Assembly: GCF_907164915.1 (NCBI RefSeq)
Contig: NC_061863.1
Span: forward strand, 47,465,382 to 47,529,381
DNA length: 64,000 nt
DNA from: Impatiens glandulifera
Taxonomy: Eukaryota; Streptophyta; Magnoliopsida; Ericales; Balsaminaceae
Reading direction: 5' to 3'
Positions within the stretch are counted from its first letter, which is position 1. Every line of letters starts with the position of its first letter. The translations under genes were made by a program, and so were the position numbers. The notes beneath the pieces are model-generated. The model worked only from the letters and a program-made list of their open reading frames with translations. It was not told the origin of the DNA and searched no databases. Below, piece by piece: positions 49,740-60,847 of this stretch.

Positions 49740-52160
49740 TTCACTTAACTTTTTCTCATCAACTCACCGACCTCTTCCTCTTCGACATCTTACCCTCATT
49801 TCTCGGTCAACCAACAATATTATTTCTTATCTAATAAACCTCTCATATTACTAATCTTGTGACATCGCTTCTGCACTCAACTATCTGAACAGTAACGACA
49901 TCTTTTACCATTACTTTTGGCAAACTAATCATGTTATCATATCACCTTCTTTACCCTCACTTATTCGGTAAACCAACAATTTAATTCATATATTTAACCA
50001 CTAATAATTTTTGTTCTACAATGAACCTTTAATTACTAATCTTGTGACCCTACTTCGAATATTTTATACCTCAACCATCTCATTTCATTACTACAACCTC
50101 TTTATCCTCACTTCGATAAATCAACCACCAATCCAATCGATCTCTCATCTCGTGACCTCACTTTCACACTTCGATCAACCAACCATCTCATTCACACATT
50201 TAACCACCAATATTATTTTTCTAATGGTCAATACTCATTACTAATATCGTGAACTCACACACTTTCACATATCTCTTATCTTTCACCAAACCAATCACCA
50301 AATACAAATTGATCTCTCCATCTCGTGGTTTCACACTTTCAGACGCCTCTTATCTCTTGGCAAACTAACCACCAATCTCAATCCTTACCGGTCTCTCATC
50401 CCTTGACAAATCAACCACCAATCACAATCGACCTCTCATCTCATAACCTCACAATTTCACATGCCTTTAATCCCTCGACAAACCAACATCTAATCACAAT
50501 CGACTTATAATCTTGTGACCTTACGATCATTTGTTACCGACCTCTTATCCCTAGTCAAACCAACCACCAATTCCAATTGACCTCTCATCTCATGACCTCA
50601 TTACTTTCACATGCCTCTTATCTCTCGCCAAACTAAGTACAAATCCCAATGAGCTTATTCATCTCGTGACATCACACTTTCACACGCCTTTTATCTCTCA
50701 ACAAATCGATTTCATATTTGAATAAAGAATTCTCTTTTATCCCTCGGTAAACCAACCACCGACCTAGTTAATTGTATTTTTAAATGTAATTGAAAATATA
50801 TACATTTAAAAACATATAGTTAATTTATTAATTAATGACAAATTACTTTATGTAATTAAAGAGTAACTAGGAAGATTTCCGTGCGATACACACGAATAAA
50901 AATATAAACAAAATAAATTACTAAAAAATTATAATAATATGTATTTTAATGTTTAAAATTCTTAATGAATCACGAATAATATATCAAAATAAAAATAGAA
51001 TACTCTCATTTACCCACCCACCAATTTCATCGCAAATTTTAATCAATATCATTCGCGTACAATCCGACATTCTTTATCCTTAATTCGGCTAACTATCCAT
51101 CTCATTCCACATTTATCCACCCTAATAATATACCTCTCATATGTGACTTTACACTTTCACTTCGGTCAAATCAACCATCTACAACATCAACGATCTCTTT
51201 TACTCTTCACTTTGGTCACCAATCTCCAACTGACATCTTATCTCGTGACCCATCACCTCACATATTTTATAATATACAACCCGACTTTTTTATCCTCACA
51301 TCGGGATAACTAACCATCTCATTTCACATTTATCCACACTTTAATTAACCTCTAATATTGTTTAACCTTACAAAATTTCATTTCGGTCAAATCAACCATC
51401 TTCAACTTTACAAATCTCTTTTACCCTCACTTTGACCCACCAATCCCTCAATCGACCTCTCGTACCGTGACTTTACTTACTTTGATTAACCAAAACAATC
51501 TCTTTGCATATTTTTATCTCACTGATCTCAATCGACCTATCATCCCGAGACTTTACTTTCATTTCGGTCAAACAATCAATATTCTCACATATTTTACAAT
51601 AAACAATCCGACTAACTTATCCTCACTTCGACTGACCAACCCATATCATTTCACATTTATCCACCATAATCGGACATCTCATACCGTGACCTTAAACTTT
51701 CATTTTGGTACATTACCAATCTCTTTTACCCTCAATTTGGCCCACCAATATCATTTCACATTTATCCACCCTAATCGGACATCTCATACTATGACCTTAA
51801 ATTTTCACTTTGGTACATTACCAATCTCTTTTACCCTCATTTTGGCCCATCAATCCCCATTTGACCTTTCATCGTGTGGCATACTCACTTCGACTAACCA
51901 ACCATCTTATTTCATATTTTATCCACCTTAGTTGACCTCTAATTTAGTGACCTTACACCTTCTCTTCGGTCAAATCAACAAACAATAAACCATTTCCTTC
52001 CATATTGTGAATGTCATTTACCCAAGCATCAATTTCATCGCATATTTTAACCATTCATCACAATCGACCTTTAATTTTGTGAATGTCATTTACTCACCCA
52101 CTAATTTTATCGCAAATTTTAACCAATATCATTCGCATCCAACTATATCCTCACTTCGAT
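49740..52160. repeat. Degenerate TTCGGTCAA/CCAACC-rich tandem array
   Basis: About 2.4 kb, unusually poor in G on the plus strand, is built from loose copies of 'CGACCTCTCATCTCGTGACC', 'TCACACTTTCAC', 'CACTTCGGTCAAATCAACC' and 'CATTTCACATTTATCCACC'. The unit is roughly 90-130 bp. Two exact-looking neighbours at about 51630-51720 and 51745-51845 show recent local duplication. Open frames here (for example 51467-51931) are repeat-derived. It is interrupted at 50770-50960 by AT-rich DNA with a Helitron-like end. Confidence 0.7.
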
Positions 52161-53234
52161 AAACCAACGTTTTATTTCACATATTAGCCATTAATGTTTT
52201 TTAATAGTTTAAAATTGTGCCTAACGGGATTAGAAACATGGTCTCCATTATGTAGTATTAACACTTTAACCACTAGATCATTCAAGATAGTTAATTTATA
52301 TTTATAATTTTGTGTATGCATGTATAATTTATTTGATTAACTATACAAAAATATATATATATATATATTTATAATATTTGTATTTTTAAAATATTTATTA
52401 AATATTTATTATTTAAATATAATTAAATTTAATTTAAATTTTTAAAATTTATTAGTTTTTTCACTAAGGTTTATTATATATATATATGATTTTTTATTAT
52501 TATTTTAAAAAATTTTGAATTATTAATTTTATTTATTTATATTTATTATTAAAATAAAAAATAAATTTTTTATTATTTTCTTTTATAATTAACTAAACTC
52601 TCTTTTTCACTGTGAAATGAATTAAAGAGTTTATTAAATAGCTTTACTTATTTTTGTTAAATTGTAATTTTGAATTATACATATAATATTTTTTATTTTA
52701 TTTTTAACCGTTTAAGTTTATGGGCGGATTAACCCATAATACAACCCAAGTATCAATTTATTCTCACATTTATGTCCAAATTAATCAAAGTTCTCGACCC
52801 GGCAATCCGGACACATTGAAATTATATATATATATATTAGTTAGTTAAAAAATTGAATTTATATTGTTAAAAGTTTTCCATGTTCATCAAATTTAGTGTT
52901 GAATTTAAACTATAAAGTTTTATTAGCCTAGTTGATTAAAAAATTATACTTGTCTTTGTTAGGTTCCAAGTTCGAAACATACCTATAACATTTTTAATTT
53001 TTTTTTAACTGTTTTAAGTTTATGGGTGAATCAACCCATAATCCGACCCAAGTATCAATTTACCCTCACAAATATATTCAAATTAATTTTATTTTTATAC
53101 GTTTTAAATTTATGGGCGGGTCAACCCACAATCCTAACCAAGTATTCATTTACTTTCATATATATCCAAATTAAGTACAACTCTCGACCTGACAATTCAG
53201 ACGCTTTGAAATTAAATTTTATTATATATATAGA
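50867..53234 (-). mobile_element. Possible Helitron-like element H3
   Basis: On the minus strand, the 3' end shows a hairpin (CGTGTG/CGCACG at 50880-50894), GAAATCTTC and CTAG (50867-50870) before a host T, an excellent Helitron terminus. A 5' TC in TCTATATATA after a host A is found at 53233-53234, next to H1-type units (52718-53220) containing GGGCGGRTYAACCCA. Whether both ends belong to a single 2.37-kb element that captured part of the tandem array is inferred. Confidence 0.4.
52215..52300 (-). repeat. SINE-like remnant
   Basis: Minus strand: GATCTAGTGGTTAAAGTG then ACCATGTTTCTAATCCCG, an A-box/B-box-like pair at tRNA-like spacing. No tRNA fold. Confidence 0.35.
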
Positions 53235-53257
53235 TCGATTAGCTAGTGATTACATTC

Positions 53258-53470
53258 AAATTAGTACATTATTATGAGTTTAAAATTTTAATGACTATCA
53301 TTTGTTTTAATTTGTATTTTTAGTGTGTTATTTTGCAGATACGAAAACTATTAAGACAAAAATTAGTACATTAGTATGAGTTTAAAATTTTAATGACTAT
53401 CATTTGCTTTAATTTGTATTTTTAATGTGTTATTTTGCAGATACGAAAGTTATTAAGACAAAAAAAAAAT
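53258..53470. repeat. Tandem duplication of ~105 bp
   Basis: Two nearly identical copies of ATTAGTACATTAnTATGAG...TTTTGCAGATACGAAA (53258-53358 and 53364-53464), directly beside the putative 5' end of H3. Confidence 0.85.
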
Positions 53471-55176
53471 CAGTATACCCTTAGATGGGGTGGCTATGTT
53501 GCAACTACATAATTTATCCAACAAAATTGTACAGGTCTTCTTCCATATCTTGAAGATAGTTTTTTTTTTCTTTTGCAAGAGAAGTTAAATTAATTATCTT
53601 TATATTTGCACCAATTTAACTAATCAAAATATTTTTTTTATTATTGCATGTGGAACAATCCTTCCCTTTTTTCTCTAAAATATTATTTATATTTGGAATA
53701 CTGTAAACATATATATTAAGGCCAATATATAATTATAAGGGGTGTCATTTTTATTAAATAGGGCTCGATTTTTGAATGTTTCTGAACGGGGTTTGAACGA
53801 TAAAAAATTTAACCATTTTAGACTTTTCCAAATGGAAAAAATATGTCATTTTATTTTAATGTATTATTTTTGTTTATTTAATTAATTTGTCACGTTTTTA
53901 AATAAAATAATTTTAGTTTGGGTGACTAAAAATGTGTATTCTAAGAAAATATTTGAAAAAATGTGAAAATAAATATATATATTTTTTTATTATTATTCAA
54001 AAAAATTTATAACGATGTAACTTTGTGTACGAATCTACCCATTTGAACGTATTTGTATTTTAAACTAAATATTTGTTCGTGATATATAAGTTTAAACCGA
54101 AAAAAAAAACTACTATTTGTTTTTACAAATATGGTTATAAATTAATTTAGAAAAGAAAAATGATAATTAAAATAAACGGAAGCTTAATAATAAAATTTAA
54201 GTTCGAGTCTCATCTAATAAAATTAATTCAAATTTGAGTCCAAATAAGTAATTAAAATGGGCCTAAATATAAATGTCTAATATTTTTGCTTATTCTAGAG
54301 AATTAGTTTGATCATTCTATAACCTTGGAATAAGAATGAAATACTAAAGTTTGCTTTATGATTTTTGAAAGTGAATTTGTTCTGCCGATAAAAACAAAAG
54401 TTTGATATTTACTAATTAAAATTTATAATACTTTCAATTATAACAAGTTAGTGCTTAACTTTTTCTATGAAACATAATATTTTAAATTCAATAATATTAA
54501 ATTTTAATGATAACAATTTGAAATCATATTACCAAATCTCCCCCCAGCTGTGAAATTGAAAACACCGTCGCTATAAAAGTTAGTTACTTAAGAGGTGATC
54601 CAAAATGTTATATATATTTAGAAGTGAACTAAGTAGATTTTACTTGATATTATTATACTTCATCTCTACTCACAAAATTTGAGTACAGAAACACAAATTA
54701 AGAAGATATATATAATAAATAATCAAATTACAAAAGATTGATAATAATAAAAGCAAATGACTATTTTATTTAAAAGTTAAAAGCTGGTACAACTCGTTAA
54801 GTTGTGTCTTTCATTACGTACCACAATTGATTGAAGGAAATAAGTGTGAAATATGAAAAATGAAATACATATATAAAAACATGGCATGATATTGCAGATA
54901 TAACCTTTCTTTCATCTTCATCATCTTCTTCTCTCTTTTGTGTGTTTTTGCAGATATAACCTTTCTTCCAAGATAAAAAGAGAAAGTAAAAAAAGAACGG
55001 TGAAAGGCCTTAATGATGCATGTATGCATGCCCTAGCTCATGGCATGGTAATTAATAATAATATATAGTAATGATGCTGTCCTAACATAACTTCCTATTT
55101 ATTTTATTTTCTTTCTTTTTGTAAATTTAATTTGTTTTTTTTTACCCATGATGATGATGATTGATGATGATCCTTG
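53471..55176. other. AT-rich intergenic DNA downstream of the NAC gene
   Basis: No gene. A short direct repeat, GCAGATATAACCTTTCTT, occurs at 54895 and 54951, about 56 bases apart, some 230-280 bases beyond the NAC stop codon and probably near its 3' UTR. Confidence 0.4.
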
Positions 55177-55337
55177 TTAGTTGTCTGGGTTAGGCCAGAA
55201 GGAAGAGAACTTCACCCATTCTATCTCTTGTGGATTGTTGGTTAAGGATGATTCCTGTCACAAAAACAAACATCTCATTAATTAATGCTTTAATTAGGGT
55301 TTTCTCGATCTCAATGGCCGGGCATCAAATAAATGAA

Positions 55338-55427
<90 letters not shown>

Positions 55428-57834
55428 TAAATGAGAATATAATTAACCTTAGGGAATCCAAATCTAAATATAAATATAGTGATTTTTACAACAATGTTTC
55501 AATTAATACCCTCTTAATTATCTTAATAAACGAATAGGTAACCGTGATTAGTGTAAAATATTTTGGCTTGATTAATTCCAGCAGGTATTGAAGTTTCTGA
55601 TCATTTTGGGAAAGAAATTAATATAAGCATTTATTTTGATTATTAAAACTTAGGAACAATTTCCAATAAACAAAAGGGTTGGATCCATTCACATAACTTC
55701 TGTTTAGTTATTTCCCATTTCCCAATATATCTATCTATATTCAAAACATAAATTAACAAATGGAAGGTTCTGACTTCTGATCCACTGTTTACATGTTTTT
55801 CTTTTCACATTGACCATAAGAAGAAGAAAAAATCAATTTTCAAAATTAATTAATCTTGTCCCTTTGCAATCACTCCAAGTGTCTATAGTAAGAACTTGGA
55901 TGATCATTAATATTAAAGTATTGTGAAATTGATGATTAAATATTTTCATTGCAATATTAAACTAATGAAACACAACTAATTAGTTTGAAAAGAAAAGGTC
56001 TCCCATGCACCAATTAATCTGTACCAACTAATTCATTACAAACTAATTAAGCTGGTAAAAATAATGTTATTTTGTATGTATGATCCTTTAATATATTGTT
56101 ACCTTTTATTGCATGCATGATTTAATGAATAGATTTTATATAAGATTGCATTCACTCACTTCTTTGATATCAGCAGTTGGAGTACTATTGCAGCTCATAA
56201 TGAGTTCCTCCAGCCCAGAATTAGTAGACCTTCCTATCATTGCATCATGTTGTTGCTGAAATATTCATATTCATTCAATTAATCAATTAGCTTAGCACTA
56301 GAATTAAATCAATATAATCATGCATCCTACCCAATATCATGAAAAATAGTTACCTGAAAGCTCTCATTTTGTATTTGTAGGATCATTCCCGAGTCGTCAA
56401 CACTGAAAGAGTCGCATGGATCGTGATCAAGAATATCAATATTGCAGTGGTTCTGATCGAGGGAATTATTAGGCGATAGCATAATATTGGAAGAAGGTCT
56501 TGCCATTATCATATGGAAATTTTGTTGAGATTGTTGTTGTTGTTGTTTATATTTCATGTCAAGTATTGCATTATCCGACCTAGTGATCTCATGTTCTTCG
56601 CACATGACCGATGGCAATACTAATGTTGTCTCATGACTTATAGCACTCGATGTGTCTATATTATGCCCTAACTGTATTGTCACCAACAATCATTTAAAAA
56701 AAATTGAGATCCGGATTTGTTTTCTGAGAAAAAAACTAGCACAACATATGGAATATATACCTGATGATGATCATGATAGTTCTTTCCAAATGGAATATTG
56801 AATCCAAAATGTTGAGTATCCATAGAACCGTAACTAGCTGCCATTGCAGCACCAATTGCCATTATTGCCAACTGATCATCATCATCATCTCTCTGGTTTA
56901 GCATAGTTAATTCCTTGTTGTTATTAGATGAATTACAGATGATTCTGGCGCCACCGTTTTCTCTCTTGGCGGCGGCGGCGGCGGCGGCGGTGGTGTAATG
57001 ACACTGTCTAGGTTGTGTTTGGTAAAAGATTTTTGAAACAACAAGCTCTCCTTCTCTTTCCTCTTCATGTTGCCCTAGATGATACTGGTGCATAACCCAA
57101 TTGGTTTTCTCCGGTTTTCTACTCTTCCCGAAATTAGTGTAAAGAACCAAGATTTTCTTACACCCTTTTTGTTTTCCGTTCAACATCACCGGCCGAGTTT
57201 TTCCGGTCTTATGCCACCGTGTTTCTCCACCTTGGGAATCGCAAGGTGCTTGAATCTTCCTTCTCTTTCTTGTACCAGTGGTGTAAGCTTTGGATGGTCT
57301 ATGGAAGAAATGCTTATTCAAACCATCTCTTGTCACTCCTTCATTAAAACAAACAAACAAACAAACACGACATAAGGGTTGTTAAAATCAATGGTAGGTG
57401 CAACAAAAGTCTGGATAAGAGTCATGAAAGTCATTAATTAATGTCAATAATAAATTATTACCTGGGAGTTTTTCTGGATGAGTATAACAAATTCCATCTT
57501 CACCTTCAATAGTAGGAATGAATTCATCAATCAATGGATGAGATTTTGAATCTTTTCCTTCTACTTTAGCTTCAAGATGCTGCATCAATTCTGGATCCGT
57601 TGGATCAAATTTCACCCCTGATGGTAACCCTACCCAGTTCTGATGATCAAACTTATAATTAGAAAAATGAAATGAACACAAATTCAAAATGAAAATTAAA
57701 AAAAAAGGAATCTTAATTACCGGGTTTTCTTGGATCTTGTATCCACAACCTGGGCATTGTTTTCGGCTGCTGTGCAGTTCATGATGTTCTTCCAATTTCG
57801 CATCAATCAGATTACAATTGCTCGTACCATTCAT
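55177..57834 (-). CDS. NAC075: NAC domain transcription factor, NAC075-like
   Basis: Six exons on the minus strand join without a frame break: 57834-57721, 57639-57462, 57338-56761, 56671-56354, 56255-56160 and 55254-55177, for 453 residues. All introns are GT-AG. A CPGC-type Cys motif (residues 28-31) precedes the NAC domain (about 39-201), with [33 protein letters not shown], the basic [17 protein letters not shown] and [10 protein letters not shown]. The C-terminal half is low complexity (eight Ala, Asp and Gln runs) and probably activates transcription. It ends with [10 protein letters not shown] and [13 protein letters not shown], tail motifs I associate with NAC075 (At4g29230). NAC075 relatives have reported roles in flowering and secondary-wall control. 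Met57834 fits the family start; an in-frame Met at 57867 would add 11 residues. The last 26-codon exon is easily missed, being 905 bp away. Confidence 0.93.
55339..55426. repeat. (TA)n microsatellite in the last NAC intron
   Basis: An uninterrupted TA run of about 88 bases lies 85 bases inside the intron from the final acceptor. Length variation here is likely between individuals. Confidence 0.95.
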
Positions 57835-58016
57835 GGCTACACCAACAGAAATCTTTCCATGAATCAAAGTATAATATATATAATTAATAACTAAGCAAAA
57901 TCTATAAAGAAGAAATCAAATTATAAGATATATATATATATACTCTCTCTCTCTATTGAAAAAACAAAACTGATCTAAAGAAGATAAATGAAAAGGGTAG
58001 TACTTGATATAACACC

Positions 58017-58026
58017 TTATATATAA
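58017..58026 (-). promoter_or_regulatory. TATA box of the NAC gene
   Basis: On the minus strand GGTTATATATAAGGTG lies about 185 bases before the start codon, which would give a 5' leader of about 150 nt that contains the CT and TA runs at 57930-57955. Confidence 0.5.
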
Positions 58027-59344
58027 CCTTAGCTTAATTTAATAAGTGGATGGACTTTTGGCTGAACAAAATAAGTAGTCTTCTTGACTGGTAAAGCAAA
58101 AGGGTAGGAAACCACCTTTCTCAGCTCTTACTTAATTTACCAATGGAGAATACGCAAACTAAATATATATATATATATATATAATATAATTATAACCCAA
58201 AAGTTGTGTTAAAAGCAATCAATTAAGTGCCAAAACTGGTCAATTTTATGACAACCCAAAAACAAACAAACAAACAAATGGGGATTAAGAATTAATTATT
58301 GTCATTCAAGAATAAAATCAAACAGGATATATATATATATATACATATATATGCTATAAAAATGGAGTAATTGATACAGTTCAATCAGGCAACTGCAAAT
58401 AGTAGTACCCACCATTGGCCACCACCATCATCAGGTTTATTACACAAGCTAAGTTAATTTCAACCCATTTCAAAAGGGTTTCATATTAATTACTACGTAA
58501 TTATATCTTAATTTTTTTTCAATTAAGAGAGTGTGGTAGCTTGACATGCAAGGCAATTAAAATGACAAGTGTAGTGATCAATTCATGGATCCCACAGGCC
58601 ACCAAGGAAAAATTAAATAAAATTGTTTAATTAATTAATTTATCATCCAAATCTATCTAATTAATTAATTAGTGATGAAAATTCCCTGAAATTTCCAAAT
58701 TATATTTTAAAGATGATCAATTCTTTGACATTCATTGATCATCACATGCTTTGAACAATTAGAAAATTAAACTTATTAATTAGCAAACAGTTAATGTTGC
58801 ATTGCAATCATTGATCATTATAAGTAAATACGATATAAAAATATAAAAATAGATCATCCAAACAGGCGCGCGCTGCATGCCCTTTATTTTCTTCTTGACT
58901 ATATATGATAATAAATAAATATATAGTATGTACGCACGCAGTTGACATAATTAATGATCAATTAGTTAAGGAAGTTTTCAACATCTAGGAATTTACTTGT
59001 ACTGTTCTCTTAATTAGCTCTCTAATTTATTTAACTAATTTTAAATCTCACAAATTTATAATATTCAATCAAATTACATATATTAGGTAGGTATGATAAT
59101 GAGTGGAGATCTGCGGTGCCACAGCATGGACCCTATTCTGTACCACAAAGTAAAAAATTTCAAAGTGTTAGGTTGAAAAAGAAGATTTATGCTTCATGGT
59201 ACATGTGAGAATCAATGATGTGATAAAACAGATCCCCTCCCGACAATGAGGGGGTTCTGGGCGGGAGAGAATATGTTGTTTCACATCATGAACCTTCTCC
59301 TATACCACAATACAATAATTTTCAAAATAGTATATATATATATA
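58027..59344. other. Upstream region of the NAC gene
   Basis: AT-rich with several short ATTAATTAATTA runs (58625-58670) and TA tracts (58163-58183, 58327-58352). No gene. The stretch at 59090-59340 is related to 59690-59990 and 63360-63450 through phrases on TGTGGTACA/TACCACAAT and CCCCTCCC, suggesting another dispersed repeat. Confidence 0.35.
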
Positions 59345-59352
59345 TATATAAC

Positions 59353-59676
59353 TAGGGTCGGCTCTAGGGTAATCCCACGGGCTAGGGCTAGGGCTAGGGC
59401 TAGGGCTAGAGCTAGGACTAGGACTAGGACTAGGGCAGGCAAAGCGCAACCCATTTAGTGAAAAATAATTAGAATTTTAGTTGAATGTATTAATTTTTTA
59501 ACATAAAAGTGTGTAGAATAGTTGTTTAGGATGAAAAATAATTTTTATTTTTTATTTTGTTATAGGTTCAAATCTCACTAAAACCAATTTTTTAAAATGA
59601 AATTAGGGCAGCCACATTTCTTTTTCACGTTTTTTTATATAGGACTGGGGCAGCCCGATTCTCGGGGTGAGCACTG
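59353..59676. mobile_element. hAT MITE, 324 bp, perfect 8-bp TSD, with GGGCTA tract
   Basis: Flanked by TATATAAC (59345-59352 and 59677-59684). The ends TAGGGTCGGCTCTAGGG and, read inwards, CAGTGCTCACCCCGAG are degenerate inverted repeats of the same type as the element at 15724, with which it shares the GGGCTAGGGCAG motif. The left part carries about nine GGGCTA/GGACTA hexamers (59380-59437). Confidence 0.75.
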
Positions 59677-59684
59677 TATATAAC

Positions 59685-60011
59685 TCAGGAGAGGTTCACA
59701 ACATAAACTCTCTCCTATACCATAATTCAAAATTCTTCAAAATCAGTATATATATAACTCCTCTCTTTTTCTTTCAACCTTAGCCTTATCTTATTTTGAA
59801 TTGTGGTACATGAGAGGTTCATGCTGTAAAACAATAGATCTCTTCCGATATAACTCCTCTATTTCTCTCTTAATCTTGGGGTCGGATTTACTATCCCACC
59901 ACATGCTCCAATGCATGTCCCATTCTTCAAAATTCTTCTTCCTTTCTATGATTTTGAAGGAGGGGACATGGATCCGAACATGCAGTGGGCCAGCTGATCT
60001 GAACCCTTATC
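59685..60011. other. Intergenic DNA with dispersed-repeat traces
   Basis: Contains CTCTCTTTTTCTTTCAACC and TGTGGTACATGAGAGGTTC, related to sequences at 59150-59330 and 63360-63450. The 115-codon plus frame starting 59801 matches nothing known. Confidence 0.3.
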
Positions 60012-60200
60012 CCACTAGTGAAAATGGGACATTTACCAATAGAATTTATCGAAGTTTTATAAAACTCTCGGTAAAGGTCCCGACAGGAAGAAATCCTTCG
60101 TTATTAAAAATAATTTTCGAGAAGTGTATAAAATCTTCGGTAATTTGATTTTTCACGGAAGATTTTTACAAAACCTTCGATAATACCACCAATCCCAAAG
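60012..60200 (+). mobile_element. Left end of a second CACTA-type element
   Basis: CACTAGTGAAAATGGGACA begins at about 60013 and is followed by subterminal CTCTCGGTAAAGG and CTTCGGTAAT motifs resembling those of the CACTA element at 60848. No matching right end was found, so it may be truncated or nested. Confidence 0.45.
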
Positions 60201-60847
60201 ACTAAAATAATTCTAAGTGTTAGGATGTGGGTATTTGCCAAGGTTTTTCAAATATCTCTCGGTTTTGGCTCTAATTTGCGAAAGTTTTTTCAAAAAACTC
60301 TCGGTTTTGGCTCTTCCCCAAAAAACAGAAAATAATTTTAAGTGTTGGAATGGAGTATTTGCGAAAGTTTTTCAAAAAGCTCTCGATTTTGGCTCTTCCC
60401 CAAAAAATAGAAAATAATTCTAAGTGTTGGGATGGGGGTATTTGCGAAAGTTTTTCAAAAAACTCTCGGTTTTGGCTCTTCCCTCCAAAAAAGAAAATAA
60501 TTTAAGTGTTGGGATGGGGGTATTTGTGAATGTTTTTCAAAAAACTCTTGGTTTGGGCTCTTCCCCAAAAAACAGAAAATAATTCTAAGTGTTGGGATGG
60601 GGTATTTGCGGAAGTTTTTCAAAAAAACTCTTGGTTTTGGCTCTTCCCCAAAAAACATAAAATAATTCTAAGTGTTGGGATGTGGGTATTTGCGAAATTT
60701 TTTTAAAAAACTCTCGGTTTTGGCTCTTCCAAAAAAACAAAAAATAATTCTAAGTGTTGAGATGGGGGTATTTGTGAATGTTTTTCAAAAAAATCTCGTT
60801 TTTGGCTTTTTTCCCAAAAAACGGAAAATAATTCTAAGTGTTGGAAT
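60200..60847 (+). repeat. Tandem array of ~83-bp units
   Basis: Eight copies of TTCTAAGTGTTGGGATG occur at about 60212, 60329, 60417, 60501, 60582, 60665, 60749 and 60830. The spacing is 81-88 bp apart from a first unit lengthened by an internal duplication. Each unit contains TTTGCGAAAGTTTTTCAAA and CTCTCGGTTTTGGCTCTTCC. The eighth unit is cut by the CACTA insertion and resumes at 63288. Confidence 0.9.

Noticed and set aside
51467..51931. 154-codon open frame
   Set aside because: Internally repeated protein sequence follows the tandem array and shows no domain; G-poor DNA lengthens frames by chance.
57834..57867. Upstream start (MIHGK...) for the NAC protein
   Set aside because: Possible, but remembered NAC075 proteins begin MN..., matching the internal Met at 57834.
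59246..59458. Arg-Ala-rich open frame
   Set aside because: A direct translation of the GGGCTA hexamer tract in a MITE.
60200..60847. CRISPR-like array of ~83-bp repeats
   Set aside because: Units are contiguous without unique spacers and the host is a plant; it is an ordinary tandem repeat.
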